This document shows, in pieces, positions 8,018 to 17,446 of a stretch of 64,000 nucleotides of DNA. This DNA comes from CAZCZZ01 sp964503335 (GTDB taxonomy: Bacteria; Verrucomicrobiota; Kiritimatiellia; CAIVKH01): assembly GCA_964503335.1 (NCBI GenBank), contig CAZCZZ010000007.1, positions 1-64,000 on the forward strand, written 5' to 3'. Every line of letters begins with the position of its first letter. The first letter of the stretch is position 1. The notes below the pieces were generated by a model. That model did not search any database. It worked only from the letters and a program-made list of their open reading frames with translations, and was not told the DNA's origin. Both the position numbers and the translations under genes were made by a program.

Positions 8018-9118
8018 ATGATGAAGCGCCGCGATTTTCTCAAGCAGTCATTGCCCGCCGCCGCTCTCGTGGCGAGCGGCTGTGTGGCGAAGCCCGCCGC
8101 ATCGGCGGATGTGAACCGGCCGGTCGTGAAATGGCGCTTGGCGTCGAGTTATCCGCCCGCGTTGGACACCATCAATGGCGCGGCAAAACTCTTTGCGAAG
8201 CGCGTGAGCGAGTTGACCGACGGCTTGTTTGAAATCCGTGTTTTCGCACCCGGCGAACTGATGCCGGCGCTGCAGGTCCTCGACGGTGTGCAGAAGGGCG
8301 CGGTCGAGTGCGGTCATACGGCGAGCTACTACTACACCGGCAAGAATCCCGTCTTTGCGTTTGAGACAAGCCTGCCCTTCGGACTGACGACGCGACAGCA
8401 GTTCGCGTGGCTGTATCACGCGGGCGGTCTCGAGCTCTTGCGCGCGGCCTACGCGGATTTCAACATCATCAATTTCCCCGGCGGCAGCACCGGAGCGCAG
8501 ATGGGCGGCTGGTTCCGGCGCGAGGTGCAGACGCTGGACGACCTGAAGGGGTTGAAGATGCGGATACCAGGACTTGGCGGCGAGGTCATGAGCAAGCTGG
8601 GCGTCACCGTGCAGAACATTCCCGGATCGGATCTGTATCTCGCGCTGGAGCGAGGCGCGATCGATGCCACGGAGTGGGTGGGGCCGTACGATGACGAGAA
8701 GCTTGGCTTCCACAAGGTCTGCAAGAACTACTACTACCCGGGCTGGTGGGAACCGGGTCCCGTGCTGACGTATCTCGTGAACAAGGTAGCGTGGGAAGCG
8801 CTGCCTCCTGCCTACAAGGCCGCGTTTGATGTCGCATCATCCGAGTCGTCGATGTGGATGACGGCCCACTACGATACGGTGAATCCATCCGCGCTTACGC
8901 GCTTGCTTGATTCAGGCGTTACGCTGCGAAAGTTTCCGGACGACATGATGAAGGAAGCGAAACGGATCGCCTTCGAAATCATGGAAGGCCACGCGGCGAA
9001 GAGTGAGCAGTACAGGACCGTGTTCGAGCACTGGAAGAAGTTCCGTACGGAATCGTACCGCTGGTTCGCAACGTCGGAAATTCCGATCGAGCAGTTCATT
9101 GCCGAGTATGGGCTGTAA
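8018..9118 (+). CDS. dctP: TRAP transporter solute-binding protein, DctP family
   Basis: 366 residues. The N-terminus MMKRRDFLKQSLPAAALVASGC has a twin-arginine motif (RRDFLK) and a lipobox-like LVASGC, so it is probably a Tat-exported, lipid-anchored periplasmic binding protein. The body shows DctP hallmarks: DGLFEIRVFAPGEL, DDLKGLKMRIPGLGGEVMSKLG with the conserved Arg that binds substrate carboxylates, and LERGAIDATEWVGPYDD. It belongs to the subgroup associated with alpha-keto or aromatic acids, but the ligand is unknown. GAGG lies just before two adjacent ATGs (8018 and 8021); the second has better spacing. Its membrane partners are encoded convergently next door, an unusual arrangement. 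Confidence 0.92.
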   Translation: MMKRRDFLKQSLPAAALVASGCVAKPAASADVNRPVVKWRLASSYPPALDTINGAAKLFAKRVSELTDGLFEIRVFAPGELMPALQVLDGVQKGAVECGHTASYYYTGKNPVFAFETSLPFGLTTRQQFAWLYHAGGLELLRAAYADFNIINFPGGSTGAQMGGWFRREVQTLDDLKGLKMRIPGLGGEVMSKLGVTVQNIPGSDLYLALERGAIDATEWVGPYDDEKLGFHKVCKNYYYPGWWEPGPVLTYLVNKVAWEALPPAYKAAFDVASSESSMWMTAHYDTVNPSALTRLLDSGVTLRKFPDDMMKEAKRIAFEIMEGHAAKSEQYRTVFEHWKKFRTESYRWFATSEIPIEQFIAEYGL

Positions 9119-9162
9119 GACCGGCGTGGGGTCACGCCAGCTCCAGGTCTGGCAATTGGCTC

Positions 9163-10484
<1,322 letters not shown>

Positions 10485-10488
<4 letters not shown>

Positions 10489-11021
10489 GACGGTTTCACC
10501 GCGCGAAGCGCCTTCCAGGCGCGCGTGAGCTTGATGATTTCGCTCAGGCCTTGAAGAAACAACAGGAAGAAGGCGATGGGGATCATGGTCTTGACCGGGT
10601 AGCGCACCAGGCCGCCGGGGTCGGGTGAACCTTCCAGGATCTTCCACGATTCGCGGACCATCGACGAAGAGGTCCAGATCATCACGAGGCAGAATGGCAG
10701 CAGGAACGCGGTGTGGCCGGCGAGGTTGATGAGGATGCGGGTGCGTGGTTTGAAGCCGTGGTAGAACACATCGACGCGCACATGCTCATCGCGTTTCAGG
10801 GTGAATGCGGCACCGATGAGAAACATGGCGCTGAAGAGATACCACTGGAGGTCCTGCAGCGCGTTGGCGTGGAAGTCCATTCCGGTTTCGCGGCTGAGGT
10901 AGCGGGTGATGGCATTCCACGAGCCGACGAGGACGGTGAGGAGCGCGGTCCACGCGACGACGCGGCCGAGCTGTTCGTTAATCGCGTCGACAAAGCCGGA
11001 GAATTTAAGTAACGAACGCAA
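10485..11021 (-). CDS. dctQ: TRAP transporter small permease subunit
   Basis: 178 residues with four transmembrane segments. It is the DctQ subunit that pairs with DctM in the inner membrane. The segments LQDLQWYLFSAMFLIGAAFTL and KRDEHVRVDVFYHGF are the typical DctQ core (W-x-F, then the HVRVD motif). It is the first gene of a dctQ-dctM unit transcribed towards dctP and divergent from the nucleoside transporter gene, with about 77 bp between starts. Confidence 0.9.
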
Positions 11022-11098
11022 GCGAAACGGGCTCCTTTGTTCGCGTGCAGGTTAGGGGCATGCGCGGGGGCGGCAAGAAAAAATCGGAGGCGCGCGGC

Positions 11099-12364
11099 AT
11101 GATACGCGAGTCCATCATCAGCTTGGTCGGGCTGCTCGTTCTCGTCGGATTGGGTTGGCTCTTTTCCAACAACCGCAAGGCCATCAACTGGCGGACTGTC
11201 CAGTGGGGAATCGGACTTCAACTCGTCTTCGCTGTCCTGATTCTCAAGACCACGCCGGGCGAATGGTTCTTCGATTTCATGAACCGCGCCGTGAACAAGC
11301 TGCTCAGCTTCCAGGTCGAGGGTGCGCGCTTCGTCTTTAATGCGCTGGCCGTGCCGCCAGGGGTTGAGGGGTCGATGGGCTTCTTCTTTGCCTTCCAGGT
11401 GCTGACGACAATCGTGTTCTTCTCGTCGCTGATCTCAATCCTCTACTACCTCGGCCTCATGCAGAAGATTGTGCTGCTCTTTGCGAGGATCATGGCGCGC
11501 ACCTGTGGAACGTCCGGCGCGGAATCGCTGTCGGCTTCCGCGAACATCTTCGTGGGACAAACCGAAGCGCCGCTGCTGATCAAGCCGTACGTGCAGGATA
11601 TGACGGACTCGGAGCTTCACTGCGTCATGGTCGGCGGCATGGCAACGGTCGCCGGCGGCGTGATGGCGGCGTATGTCGGCATGTTGAGCGGTCATTTCCC
11701 GGACATTGCCGGCCACCTACTTGCCGCGTCGGTCATGTCTGCGCCCGCAGCGCTGGTGATGGCGAAGCTGCTTGTCCCGGAGACGGGGCATCCGAAGACG
11801 CGTGGCATCGTGGAATTGCCCTACAAGGATCCGAGCGTGAACGTGCTGGAGGCGGCGGCGAACGGGGCCACCACGGGCCTTCAACTCGCCTTGAACGTGG
11901 GCGCGATGCTTGTCGCGTTCATGGGGTTGCTCGCGCTGCTGAACTGGCTCGTGCAGCAGGTGTGCGGACTTGCAGGACATCCGAATGTCGGATTCGACAC
12001 GCTGCTCGGCTGGATGTTTGCTCCGCTGGCCTGGATCATGGGTGTGCCGTGGAAGGACTGCGCGTTCATTGGGCAGTTGATGGGCGAGAAGACGTTCCTG
12101 AACGAGTTCGTGGCGTACACGCATCTGGCTCAGTATGCGAACGATGCGGGCAATCCGGAACTGGAGCATCGATCGTACGTCATCGCGACGTATGCCCTGT
12201 GCGGCTTCTCGAATTTCCTGTCGATCGGAATTCAGATCGGGGGGATCGGCGGGCTTGCGCCGTCGCGGAAGAGTGATCTGGCCCGACTTGGAGTCCGGGC
12301 GCTGATCGGCGGATCGCTCGCCTGTTTCATGACGGCAGCGATTGCGGGAATGCTCGTCCGATAA
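11099..12364 (+). CDS. Concentrative nucleoside transporter (CNT/NupC family)
   Basis: 421 residues, polytopic. It imports nucleosides with H+ or Na+. CNT signatures are clear: SANIFVGQTEAPLLIKPY (the G-Q-T-E-A-P motif of the substrate site), MTDSELHCVMVGGMATVAGG, and the C-terminal EFVAYTHLAQY, YALCGFSNFLSIGIQIGGIGG. GGAG sits about 9 nt before the ATG at 11099, which is preferred to the longer Gly/Lys-rich N-terminus from 11045. Together with dcd nearby this suggests nucleoside salvage, though the two are not cotranscribed. Confidence 0.9.
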   Translation: MIRESIISLVGLLVLVGLGWLFSNNRKAINWRTVQWGIGLQLVFAVLILKTTPGEWFFDFMNRAVNKLLSFQVEGARFVFNALAVPPGVEGSMGFFFAFQVLTTIVFFSSLISILYYLGLMQKIVLLFARIMARTCGTSGAESLSASANIFVGQTEAPLLIKPYVQDMTDSELHCVMVGGMATVAGGVMAAYVGMLSGHFPDIAGHLLAASVMSAPAALVMAKLLVPETGHPKTRGIVELPYKDPSVNVLEAAANGATTGLQLALNVGAMLVAFMGLLALLNWLVQQVCGLAGHPNVGFDTLLGWMFAPLAWIMGVPWKDCAFIGQLMGEKTFLNEFVAYTHLAQYANDAGNPELEHRSYVIATYALCGFSNFLSIGIQIGGIGGLAPSRKSDLARLGVRALIGGSLACFMTAAIAGMLVR

Positions 12365-12365
12365 G

Positions 12366-12459
12366 AGAAGAATGGTTGAGGGTTAATGCTTAATGAGTGA
12401 GGGCGGATGCGTCGCATGGCTCCGCATTTCTTCATCAACCATCAACCCTTACCCATTTT
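12366..12459. repeat. Imperfect inverted repeat (GGTTAATG/CATCAACC family)
   Basis: The left arm AATGGTTGAGGGTTAATG (about 12371-12388) is complementary to a right arm near 12436-12457 (CATCAACCCTTACCCATT). It lies between the nucleoside transporter stop and the stop of the small convergent ORF. Similar AACCATTAACCATT words occur at 32280-32300 between gspK and gspL. Confidence 0.55.
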
Positions 12460-12651
12460 CTAGTCGGTCTCTTCCGCCATCTCGCGGCGGGCGGCGGAAA
12501 CGACTTTGGTCTGCGAGGGGCGTCGGTTGCGGCGGACGCCGCGCGCGGCGCCGGGCTCGGTGTGTCCCTGGAAGAGTCGCTTGGCCGTTGTCTCGTCGAA
12601 GAGGGGCGTTCCCTCCTGCAGCAACTGGCTTCTGTTTTGAACTCTCTTCAT
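12460..12651 (-). CDS. Small basic hypothetical protein (63 aa)
   Basis: I do not recognise this family. The ORF encodes 63 residues rich in Arg, Glu and Gln, with no signal peptide or membrane segment. Support for expression comes from its upstream region: GGGGAG ends about 5 nt before the ATG, and TGAACA-17 bp-TATAGT lies 28 nt upstream of the start. The stop is followed directly by an inverted repeat shared with the nucleoside transporter 3' end. It may be a nucleic-acid-binding or ribosome-associated small protein given its charge, but that is a guess. Confidence 0.5.
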   Translation of the reverse strand: MKRVQNRSQLLQEGTPLFDETTAKRLFQGHTEPGAARGVRRNRRPSQTKVVSAARREMAEETD

Positions 12652-12678
12652 GCGACTCCCCGGGCCGTTCTCCCTCGC

Positions 12679-12707
12679 ACTATACCTTTATTCTGCCAAG
12701 TTGTTCA
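12679..12707 (-). promoter_or_regulatory. Promoter of the 63-aa ORF
   Basis: Read on the minus strand: TGAACA (12702-12707), 17-bp spacer, TATAGT (12679-12684). The predicted transcript would start near 12672 and give a 20-nt leader containing GGGGAG before the ATG at 12651. Confidence 0.5.
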
Positions 12708-12957
12708 CGCACTTAAAGTTACCTCGGGCCGGCCATCGCTGCCATGCAGCGTTCGGACTGGCCGGCCCGGTTGTTGTCATCCCCGATGAATGTTGTTTAG
12801 CAAGCGAGATGCCACGCAGCGGTCCAGCGCAGGCCCAGCGTGCCGGTGGCAATCGTAAGCCTCTCGTAAAGCGTGTATTAGGAAAGTTTACGTTTTGCAC
12901 AATCGTGGAAAGCCTGATGAACCGTATGTACCGCCGCGGTCTTGCTTTTGCACAAGA
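12708..12957. other. Intergenic region with a nested hairpin
   Basis: The gap from 12652 to 12996 has no convincing gene. Apart from the promoters listed separately it holds a perfect 11-bp inverted repeat, CGGGCCGGCCA (12725-12735) and TGGCCGGCCCG (12759-12769), whose 23-nt loop contains a second stem (CGCTG and CAGCG around a CCATG loop). No T-tract follows on either strand, so it is not a canonical terminator. It could be a small RNA or a protein-binding palindrome. Downstream, 12830-12957 is AT-richer and I see nothing definite in it. Confidence 0.45.
12799..12814 (-). promoter_or_regulatory. Sigma-54-like -24/-12 element
   Basis: On the minus strand TGGCATCTCGCTTGCT keeps the invariant GG (12812-12813) and GC (12800-12801) separated by exactly 10 nt. 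It points towards the hairpin and the 63-aa ORF. It resembles the stronger elements at 50503-50561 but has no clear target gene within 100 bp. Confidence 0.35.
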
Positions 12958-12988
12958 TTGACCATTCGTCGCCGAACTCCTGTATAGT
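12958..12988 (+). promoter_or_regulatory. Promoter of rlmN, probably leaderless
   Basis: TTGACC (12958-12963), a 19-bp spacer and TATAGT (12983-12988). The rlmN ATG at 12997 lies 8 nt after the -10 box with no Shine-Dalgarno. Confidence 0.55.
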
Positions 12989-12996
12989 TTGCGGCA

Positions 12997-14097
12997 ATGA
13001 CGCTAGAGACCTCCAAGCCATCGCTGTACAACCTGACACCGGCCGACCTTGAGGCCCTGGTGAACGGGTGGGGACAGCCTGCCTTTCGCGCGAAGCAGAT
13101 CTACCGGCACCTCTACGTGAACATGGTCGATGATGTTGCGGCGATGACCGACCTGCCGCAGGCACTGCGCGAGCGACTCGCGGCGGAAACGTGCTTTCAT
13201 TCGCTCAAGGTTGGGCGCGTGCACGAGGGCGACGAGGGCATGACGCGGAAAGCGCTGTTTCATCTGCCCGACGGCTCGCCGGTCGAGACTGTCCTCATGG
13301 TCTACACGGATCGCGCGACGGTCTGCGTCTCGAGCCAATCCGGATGTCCGATGGCGTGCGTCTTTTGCGCGACGGGCAAACTCGGACATCTCCACGACCT
13401 CACGCCAGGACAAATCGTCGAGCAGGTGATGTGGGCGGAGAGGGAGTTAAGAAAGATTCGAGAGATTCGAGATGCGGGATGTGAGATTCGAAAGTTGACC
13501 AACATCGTGTTCATGGGAATGGGTGAGCCGTTCAACAACTACGCGAACTGGTGGGCGGCGGTGGAGCGGCTTCACGATCCGAAGGGATACAACATGGGGG
13601 CGCGCAACTTCACGGTGTCGACCGTCGGCCTCGTCCCGGGCATCAAGAAACTTGCCGACGAAGCGTTGCCGATCAATCTCGCGATTTCCCTGCATTCGCC
13701 CGACGACGAGTTGCGCACGGCGATGATGCCCGTGAACAAGCGCTATCCGATCAAGGAACTCATCGACTCCGTCCGCGAGTATACGGAGAAGACCCATCGC
13801 CGCGTTTCCTTCGAGTATGTCCTCCTTAAGGAGAAGAATGATTTTCCGGAGCAGGCGCAGCGGTTGGCCGACCTCCTTGAAGTCGACGGCGGGCGGAACG
13901 GGCATCGCTACATCCTCTGCCACGTGAACTTGATTCCGTGGAACCCGGTTCCCGGCACGCCGCTGGGACGGTCCGATCGCGACCGCGTGAACAGATTCCA
14001 GGAAGTCCTGGAGCGCAACGGTGTACCCTGCACGGTGCGCGTGGAACGCGGCGTGGCGATCGGCGCGGCGTGCGGACAACTGGCGGGCTCAGGCTGA
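12997..14097 (+). CDS. rlmN: Dual-specificity RNA methyltransferase RlmN
   Basis: 366 residues, radical-SAM enzyme that adds the C2-methyl to A2503 of 23S rRNA and A37 of some tRNAs. The cluster motif is Cys117-x3-Cys121-x2-Cys124 (GCPMACVFC). The two mechanism cysteines are present: Cys110 in ATVCVSSQ and Cys359 in GAACGQLAG. FMGMGEPFNNY and the NLAISLHSPDDELR segment are typical. Residues 152-166 (RKIREIRDAGCEIRK), just before the LTNIVFMGMGEP strand, are encoded by a copy of a dispersed palindromic repeat. This loop varies in length among family members, so activity is likely kept. The start follows the -10 box by 8 nt. Confidence 0.94.
   Translation: MTLETSKPSLYNLTPADLEALVNGWGQPAFRAKQIYRHLYVNMVDDVAAMTDLPQALRERLAAETCFHSLKVGRVHEGDEGMTRKALFHLPDGSPVETVLMVYTDRATVCVSSQSGCPMACVFCATGKLGHLHDLTPGQIVEQVMWAERELRKIREIRDAGCEIRKLTNIVFMGMGEPFNNYANWWAAVERLHDPKGYNMGARNFTVSTVGLVPGIKKLADEALPINLAISLHSPDDELRTAMMPVNKRYPIKELIDSVREYTEKTHRRVSFEYVLLKEKNDFPEQAQRLADLLEVDGGRNGHRYILCHVNLIPWNPVPGTPLGRSDRDRVNRFQEVLERNGVPCTVRVERGVAIGAACGQLAGSG
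13451..13494. repeat. Palindromic repeat inserted in frame in rlmN
   Basis: The DNA contains GAGATTCGAGATGCGGGATG and then TGAGATTCGAAAG, nearly the same words as at 60973-61016 (GAGATGCGAGATTCGAAAG) and 7321-7337. It encodes about 15 residues of RlmN without breaking the frame. Confidence 0.7.
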
Positions 14098-14098
14098 T

Positions 14099-14145
14099 TT
14101 CCAATCCTTGGAACTAGCCGGTCGCCGGACTTCCAACCCTTGGAA
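14099..14145. repeat. Two TTCCAAYCCTTGGAA palindromes
   Basis: TTCCAATCCTTGGAA at 14099-14113 and TTCCAACCCTTGGAA at 14131-14145, beginning 2 bp after the rlmN stop. Each is a near-perfect palindrome, and the pair could form a larger hairpin around GCCGGTCGCCGG. Confidence 0.7.
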
Positions 14146-14211
14146 ACACCCTTGCCAAAGATTGAACGAGTCCGTAGCGTCGGCTGTCTCAGAAGCATGA
14201 AGGAGAGTTCC

Positions 14212-14949
14212 ATGAATCGTGTCCCGCGCCTTGTCCTTGCCACCGTTGCCTGTCTCAGCCTTGCGGGGTACCTGGTCGTGATGACCGGGTGTGAAGTCGA
14301 TTCCGCCTCGGGCACGGAACGCAGCGTGGGCGTGAACTACTCCGGCTTCTACACGGCATCCAGCGGACGCATCGTGGCCAACAACACGGGCGCGCGCATC
14401 TCGTCGCTCGACCTTCGCCAAGCCGGCGACAGCCTTGAAGCGATCGACAACAACGGCCTGATCTTCCGGGGCACCATCGGTGATGTCGCGGAGGCGGGCG
14501 GCTCGCTAATCGCCTCGTTCTCGATGGAAGGCAATACCACGGCGGGGCAGCGCGGCACCTTCTCCGGCACGCTTTCGACTTCGGGCGGCTCCAACAGTAC
14601 CGGCTCGACGCAGGGTTCGATGCAAGGAACGTGGGTTGAACCGTCCCTCTTCTCGACCTTCTCGGCGACGGCAACGATACCCGGCCAGATCGATACCGGC
14701 GGGGGTGGCGACGGTGACGGCGATTCGCTGTCTGTTTCTCCATCGTCCATCACGGTCGCCACAGGCGGCTCGGCGACTTTTACCGCGGCCAATGCGTCCG
14801 GCAGTGTCACGTGGACGCTTTCCGGCGGAACGGGCAGCATCAACCCGACCACAGGCACGTCGACGACGTATACGCGAACCACAGCTGGTTCCGAAACGCT
14901 CACGGCAAGGGATTCCGACGGGAATACGGCGTCCGCGTCCATCAATTGA
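14212..14949 (+). CDS. Lipoprotein with C-terminal bacterial Ig-like domain
   Basis: 245 residues. The signal peptide ends in a lipobox-like VVMTGC, so the mature protein should be a lipoprotein. Residues about 40-165 form a beta-rich domain with many Thr/Ser/Gly (SGFYTASSGRIV, FRGTIGDVAEAGGSLIASF, GTFSGTLST), followed by a Gly/Asp linker. Residues about 175-245 read like a BIG2-type Ig fold: SPSSITVATGGSATFTA, VTWTLSGGTGSINPTTG, ETLTARDSDGNTASASI. AAGGAG lies 6 nt before the ATG at 14212. It is convergent with the hybrid kinase gene. A sugar-binding or surface structural role is plausible; nothing catalytic is visible. Confidence 0.75.
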   Translation: MNRVPRLVLATVACLSLAGYLVVMTGCEVDSASGTERSVGVNYSGFYTASSGRIVANNTGARISSLDLRQAGDSLEAIDNNGLIFRGTIGDVAEAGGSLIASFSMEGNTTAGQRGTFSGTLSTSGGSNSTGSTQGSMQGTWVEPSLFSTFSATATIPGQIDTGGGGDGDGDSLSVSPSSITVATGGSATFTAANASGSVTWTLSGGTGSINPTTGTSTTYTRTTAGSETLTARDSDGNTASASIN

Positions 14950-14979
14950 CGCGGCGGGCGGATTGTTACCCGCTGCGCG

Positions 14980-16941
14980 TCACGCCTTCTCGTCCAGGAT
15001 CCGGCGCACCATCTCCGCCAGCGCCTGCTTCGTGAAGGGCTTGCCGAGAAGCAGCCGGTCCTTCTGGGTATCGGGATCACCGAAGTTCTGGTCGGTGAAT
15101 CCGGAGGTGTAAAGCACCTTGAACCGGTGGCCGTCTTCCTCCAGCCGCCGGACCAATTCGCGGCCGCCCATCTGGGGCATGATGACATCGGTCAGGACGA
15201 GGCTGATGCTGGAGCCGTGCTGCTTCGCCAGCTCGAGCGCCTCAAACCCGGTGCCGGCCTCGATCACGGAATAGCCAAGCGATGTCAGCAGCCGGACCGT
15301 CAGCTTGCGTACGATCTGTTCATCCTCGACCAGCAGGATTGTTTCATGGCCTCCTCGAGCCGGGGCATTCGCGTCGACCGTGGCATGCGCGGCCTTGTTC
15401 GTGATGCGAGGGAAGTAGAGGCGGAATTCCGTTCCTTTGCCGACCTCCGTGTCGAGATCGATGAAGCCGCGAGCCTGCTGTACTATTCCGTAGATGATTG
15501 ATAGACCCAGTCCTGTGCCGCGGCCCTCCGGCTTTGTCGTGAAGAACGGCTCAAAGGCGCGCTCGCGCACGTCCTTCGACATGCCGCACCCGGAATCCCG
15601 AACGGTGAGGAGAACATAGTCGTCGGGTGTAGCGCCCGGCATGCGCAGGCAATCGGCTTCCGATAGCGTGACGTTCCTTGTCTTGATGCGGAGCGTGCCG
15701 CCTGACGGCATGGCGTCGCGCGCGTTGACGGCAAGGTTCATCAGGATCTGCTCGAGGTTCGAAGGATCCGCCAGAATCGTGCCCAGATGGCCTTCGAGTT
15801 CCGTCACGAGGTCGATGTCCGAGCCGAGTGTCCGCTGCAGGAAGCGGTCCATTTCCGACACGATAGCGTTAATGTCCGTCGGCTTCATCTGGGCGACCTG
15901 CTTGCGGCCGAAGGCAAGCAGCTGTCGCGTGAGCTTCGCCGCTCGCTCGGACGCCTTGGAGATCTCCTGCGCCGCTTCGACACATTCGGGCCGGTCCTTG
16001 AGCTGCTCGATCAGGAGCTGGCTGTACGCGAGGATCGGCGTGAGCAGGTTGTTGAAATCATGGGCCACGCCGCCGGCGAGACGGCCGATTGCATCCAGCT
16101 TCTGGGCGCGTCGCAGTTGGTCTTCGCGCTCCAGGAGTGACATTTCGGCCTGCTTCTTCTCCGTAATGTCCTGCATGAAGCCGCGGAGGAAGAGTGGCCG
16201 GTCCAGCTCATCGCGCACCACCACGGCGTCGTCATGGATCCAGACCACGCGTCCGTCCGGTCCCAGCAGGCGATAGTCGCAGGAAAAGGGCGTCAACTGC
16301 TCGCGCGTTCGCGCCAGCAGCGCGGCAACGGCGGGGCGGTCCCCGGGGTGCAGGAAATGGCGCCACAGCTGGCGGTGCTCGTTGTCCGTGATGCCCAGGG
16401 TGTTGTTGATCTGGGGGCTGACATAGTAGGCATTCCGATCCGTCGTGAGTTCCGCGATGTAGGTCACTGCGGGAATCTGCTCCACGAGTTCTCGGTAGCG
16501 TTGCTCCGACACGCGAAGGGCGTCTTCCGCCTTGCGGCGCCCGCGCCTCTCGTCCGCGTCGCGAAGCTCGCGTTCGATCGCGGGAGTCAGGCGGGCCAGC
16601 CGGTCCTTCATGACGAAGTCATGGGCGCCGGCTTTCATCAGTGAAACCGCGCGGTCCTCACCGATGCTGCCCGAGACCACGATGAAGGGGACATCGATTC
16701 CGCGGGACTGGATCACCGACAAGGCGTCGAGCGATGTGAATGAAGGCATGCTGTGGTCGGAGATGACAAGATCCCACGGTCCGCGATTGAGCGCGGAATC
16801 CAGGGAGTCGCGCGTCTGTACGCGCTCGGAATCGACCTCGTAGCCGGCCTTCTTCAGCTCGCGCTGGACCAGCTTCGCGTCGTCCTCCGAGTCCTCGACC
16901 ATGAGGAGCCGCAGTCTCCGTTGTTGTCTGTCGTTGATCAC
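14980..16941 (-). CDS. Hybrid histidine kinase: REC-PAS-HisKA-HATPase-REC
   Basis: 653 residues, cytoplasmic (no membrane segments). The N-terminal receiver carries LLMVEDSEDD and LVISDHSMPSF. A PAS domain follows (LVEQIPAVTYIAELTTDRNA to GFMQDITEKKQAE). The dimerisation helix has the phospho-acceptor His in LAGGVAHDFNNLLTPIL, and the ATPase shows NLAVNARDAMPSGG, VRDSGCGMS and GTGLGLSIIYGIV. The C-terminal receiver has ILLVEDEQIV and LVLTDVIMPQMGG. The GTG start at 16941 overlaps the TGA of the preceding response-regulator gene (GTGA), so the longer frame upstream is not used. With the two genes upstream it forms a sensor, regulator and hybrid-kinase phosphorelay unit. Confidence 0.9.
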   Translation of the reverse strand: MINDRQQRRLRLLMVEDSEDDAKLVQRELKKAGYEVDSERVQTRDSLDSALNRGPWDLVISDHSMPSFTSLDALSVIQSRGIDVPFIVVSGSIGEDRAVSLMKAGAHDFVMKDRLARLTPAIERELRDADERRGRRKAEDALRVSEQRYRELVEQIPAVTYIAELTTDRNAYYVSPQINNTLGITDNEHRQLWRHFLHPGDRPAVAALLARTREQLTPFSCDYRLLGPDGRVVWIHDDAVVVRDELDRPLFLRGFMQDITEKKQAEMSLLEREDQLRRAQKLDAIGRLAGGVAHDFNNLLTPILAYSQLLIEQLKDRPECVEAAQEISKASERAAKLTRQLLAFGRKQVAQMKPTDINAIVSEMDRFLQRTLGSDIDLVTELEGHLGTILADPSNLEQILMNLAVNARDAMPSGGTLRIKTRNVTLSEADCLRMPGATPDDYVLLTVRDSGCGMSKDVRERAFEPFFTTKPEGRGTGLGLSIIYGIVQQARGFIDLDTEVGKGTEFRLYFPRITNKAAHATVDANAPARGGHETILLVEDEQIVRKLTVRLLTSLGYSVIEAGTGFEALELAKQHGSSISLVLTDVIMPQMGGRELVRRLEEDGHRFKVLYTSGFTDQNFGDPDTQKDRLLLGKPFTKQALAEMVRRILDEKA

Positions 16942-17390
16942 GATCCTCGCTCGTGCGGGGGCGGTGGTTCGTTGAGCACGAGCCAGTAAAGCCCGAGCTG
17001 CCGCACCGCCTCCATGAACTGCACAAAGTCGACGGGCTTGCGGATATAGCTGTTGGCGCCCAGGCTGTAACCCTTTATTAGATCCTGCTCCTCCTTCGAG
17101 GATGTAAGGATCACGACCGGGTACGTCTTCGTCCTGGGGTCGGCCCGAATGCGGCGGAGCACTTCGAGTCCCTCGACCTTGGGGAGCTTCAGGTCCAGCA
17201 GGATAAGCGCGGGCGCTTCCGCCACGTCGCGTCCGGCATGCGCACCCGCGCAAAGGATATACTCAAGAGCCTCGGCTCCATCCCGCACATGGACCACGTC
17301 GTTGCGGATGTTGTTCTTCTTGAGAGCCCGAAGGGTCAGCGCTGCGTCGTCGGGGTTGTCCTCCACCAGCAGGATCTTGCGATCATTCAT
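16938..17390 (-). CDS. Single-domain response regulator (Rcp1-like)
   Basis: 150 residues consisting of one receiver domain of the cyanobacterial Rcp1 type: ILLVEDNPDDAALTLRAL, phospho-acceptor Asp in LILLDLKLPKVEGLEVLR, conserved VILTSSKEEQD and the Lys in YIRKPVDF. It has no output domain, so it probably passes phosphate or binds a partner. A strong GGAGGTGAT precedes the ATG by 4 nt. It is sandwiched between the CHASE3 kinase gene (56 bp upstream) and the hybrid kinase gene (4-bp overlap). Confidence 0.92.
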   Translation of the reverse strand: MNDRKILLVEDNPDDAALTLRALKKNNIRNDVVHVRDGAEALEYILCAGAHAGRDVAEAPALILLDLKLPKVEGLEVLRRIRADPRTKTYPVVILTSSKEEQDLIKGYSLGANSYIRKPVDFVQFMEAVRQLGLYWLVLNEPPPPHERGS

Positions 17391-17446
17391 AGATCACCTC
17401 CGGTTCGATTCGATTAATGTAATGACTACAGCAAACATCGTAGTTG

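Noticed and set aside
14142..14155. Sigma-54-like match before the Ig-like lipoprotein
   Set aside because: The GG comes from the TTCCAACCCTTGGAA repeat and the core bases after it do not match.
14949..14979. Bidirectional terminator between the lipoprotein and hybrid kinase genes
   Set aside because: There is a GCGGCGGG/CCCGCTGC stem but no T-tract on either strand; evidence too weak.
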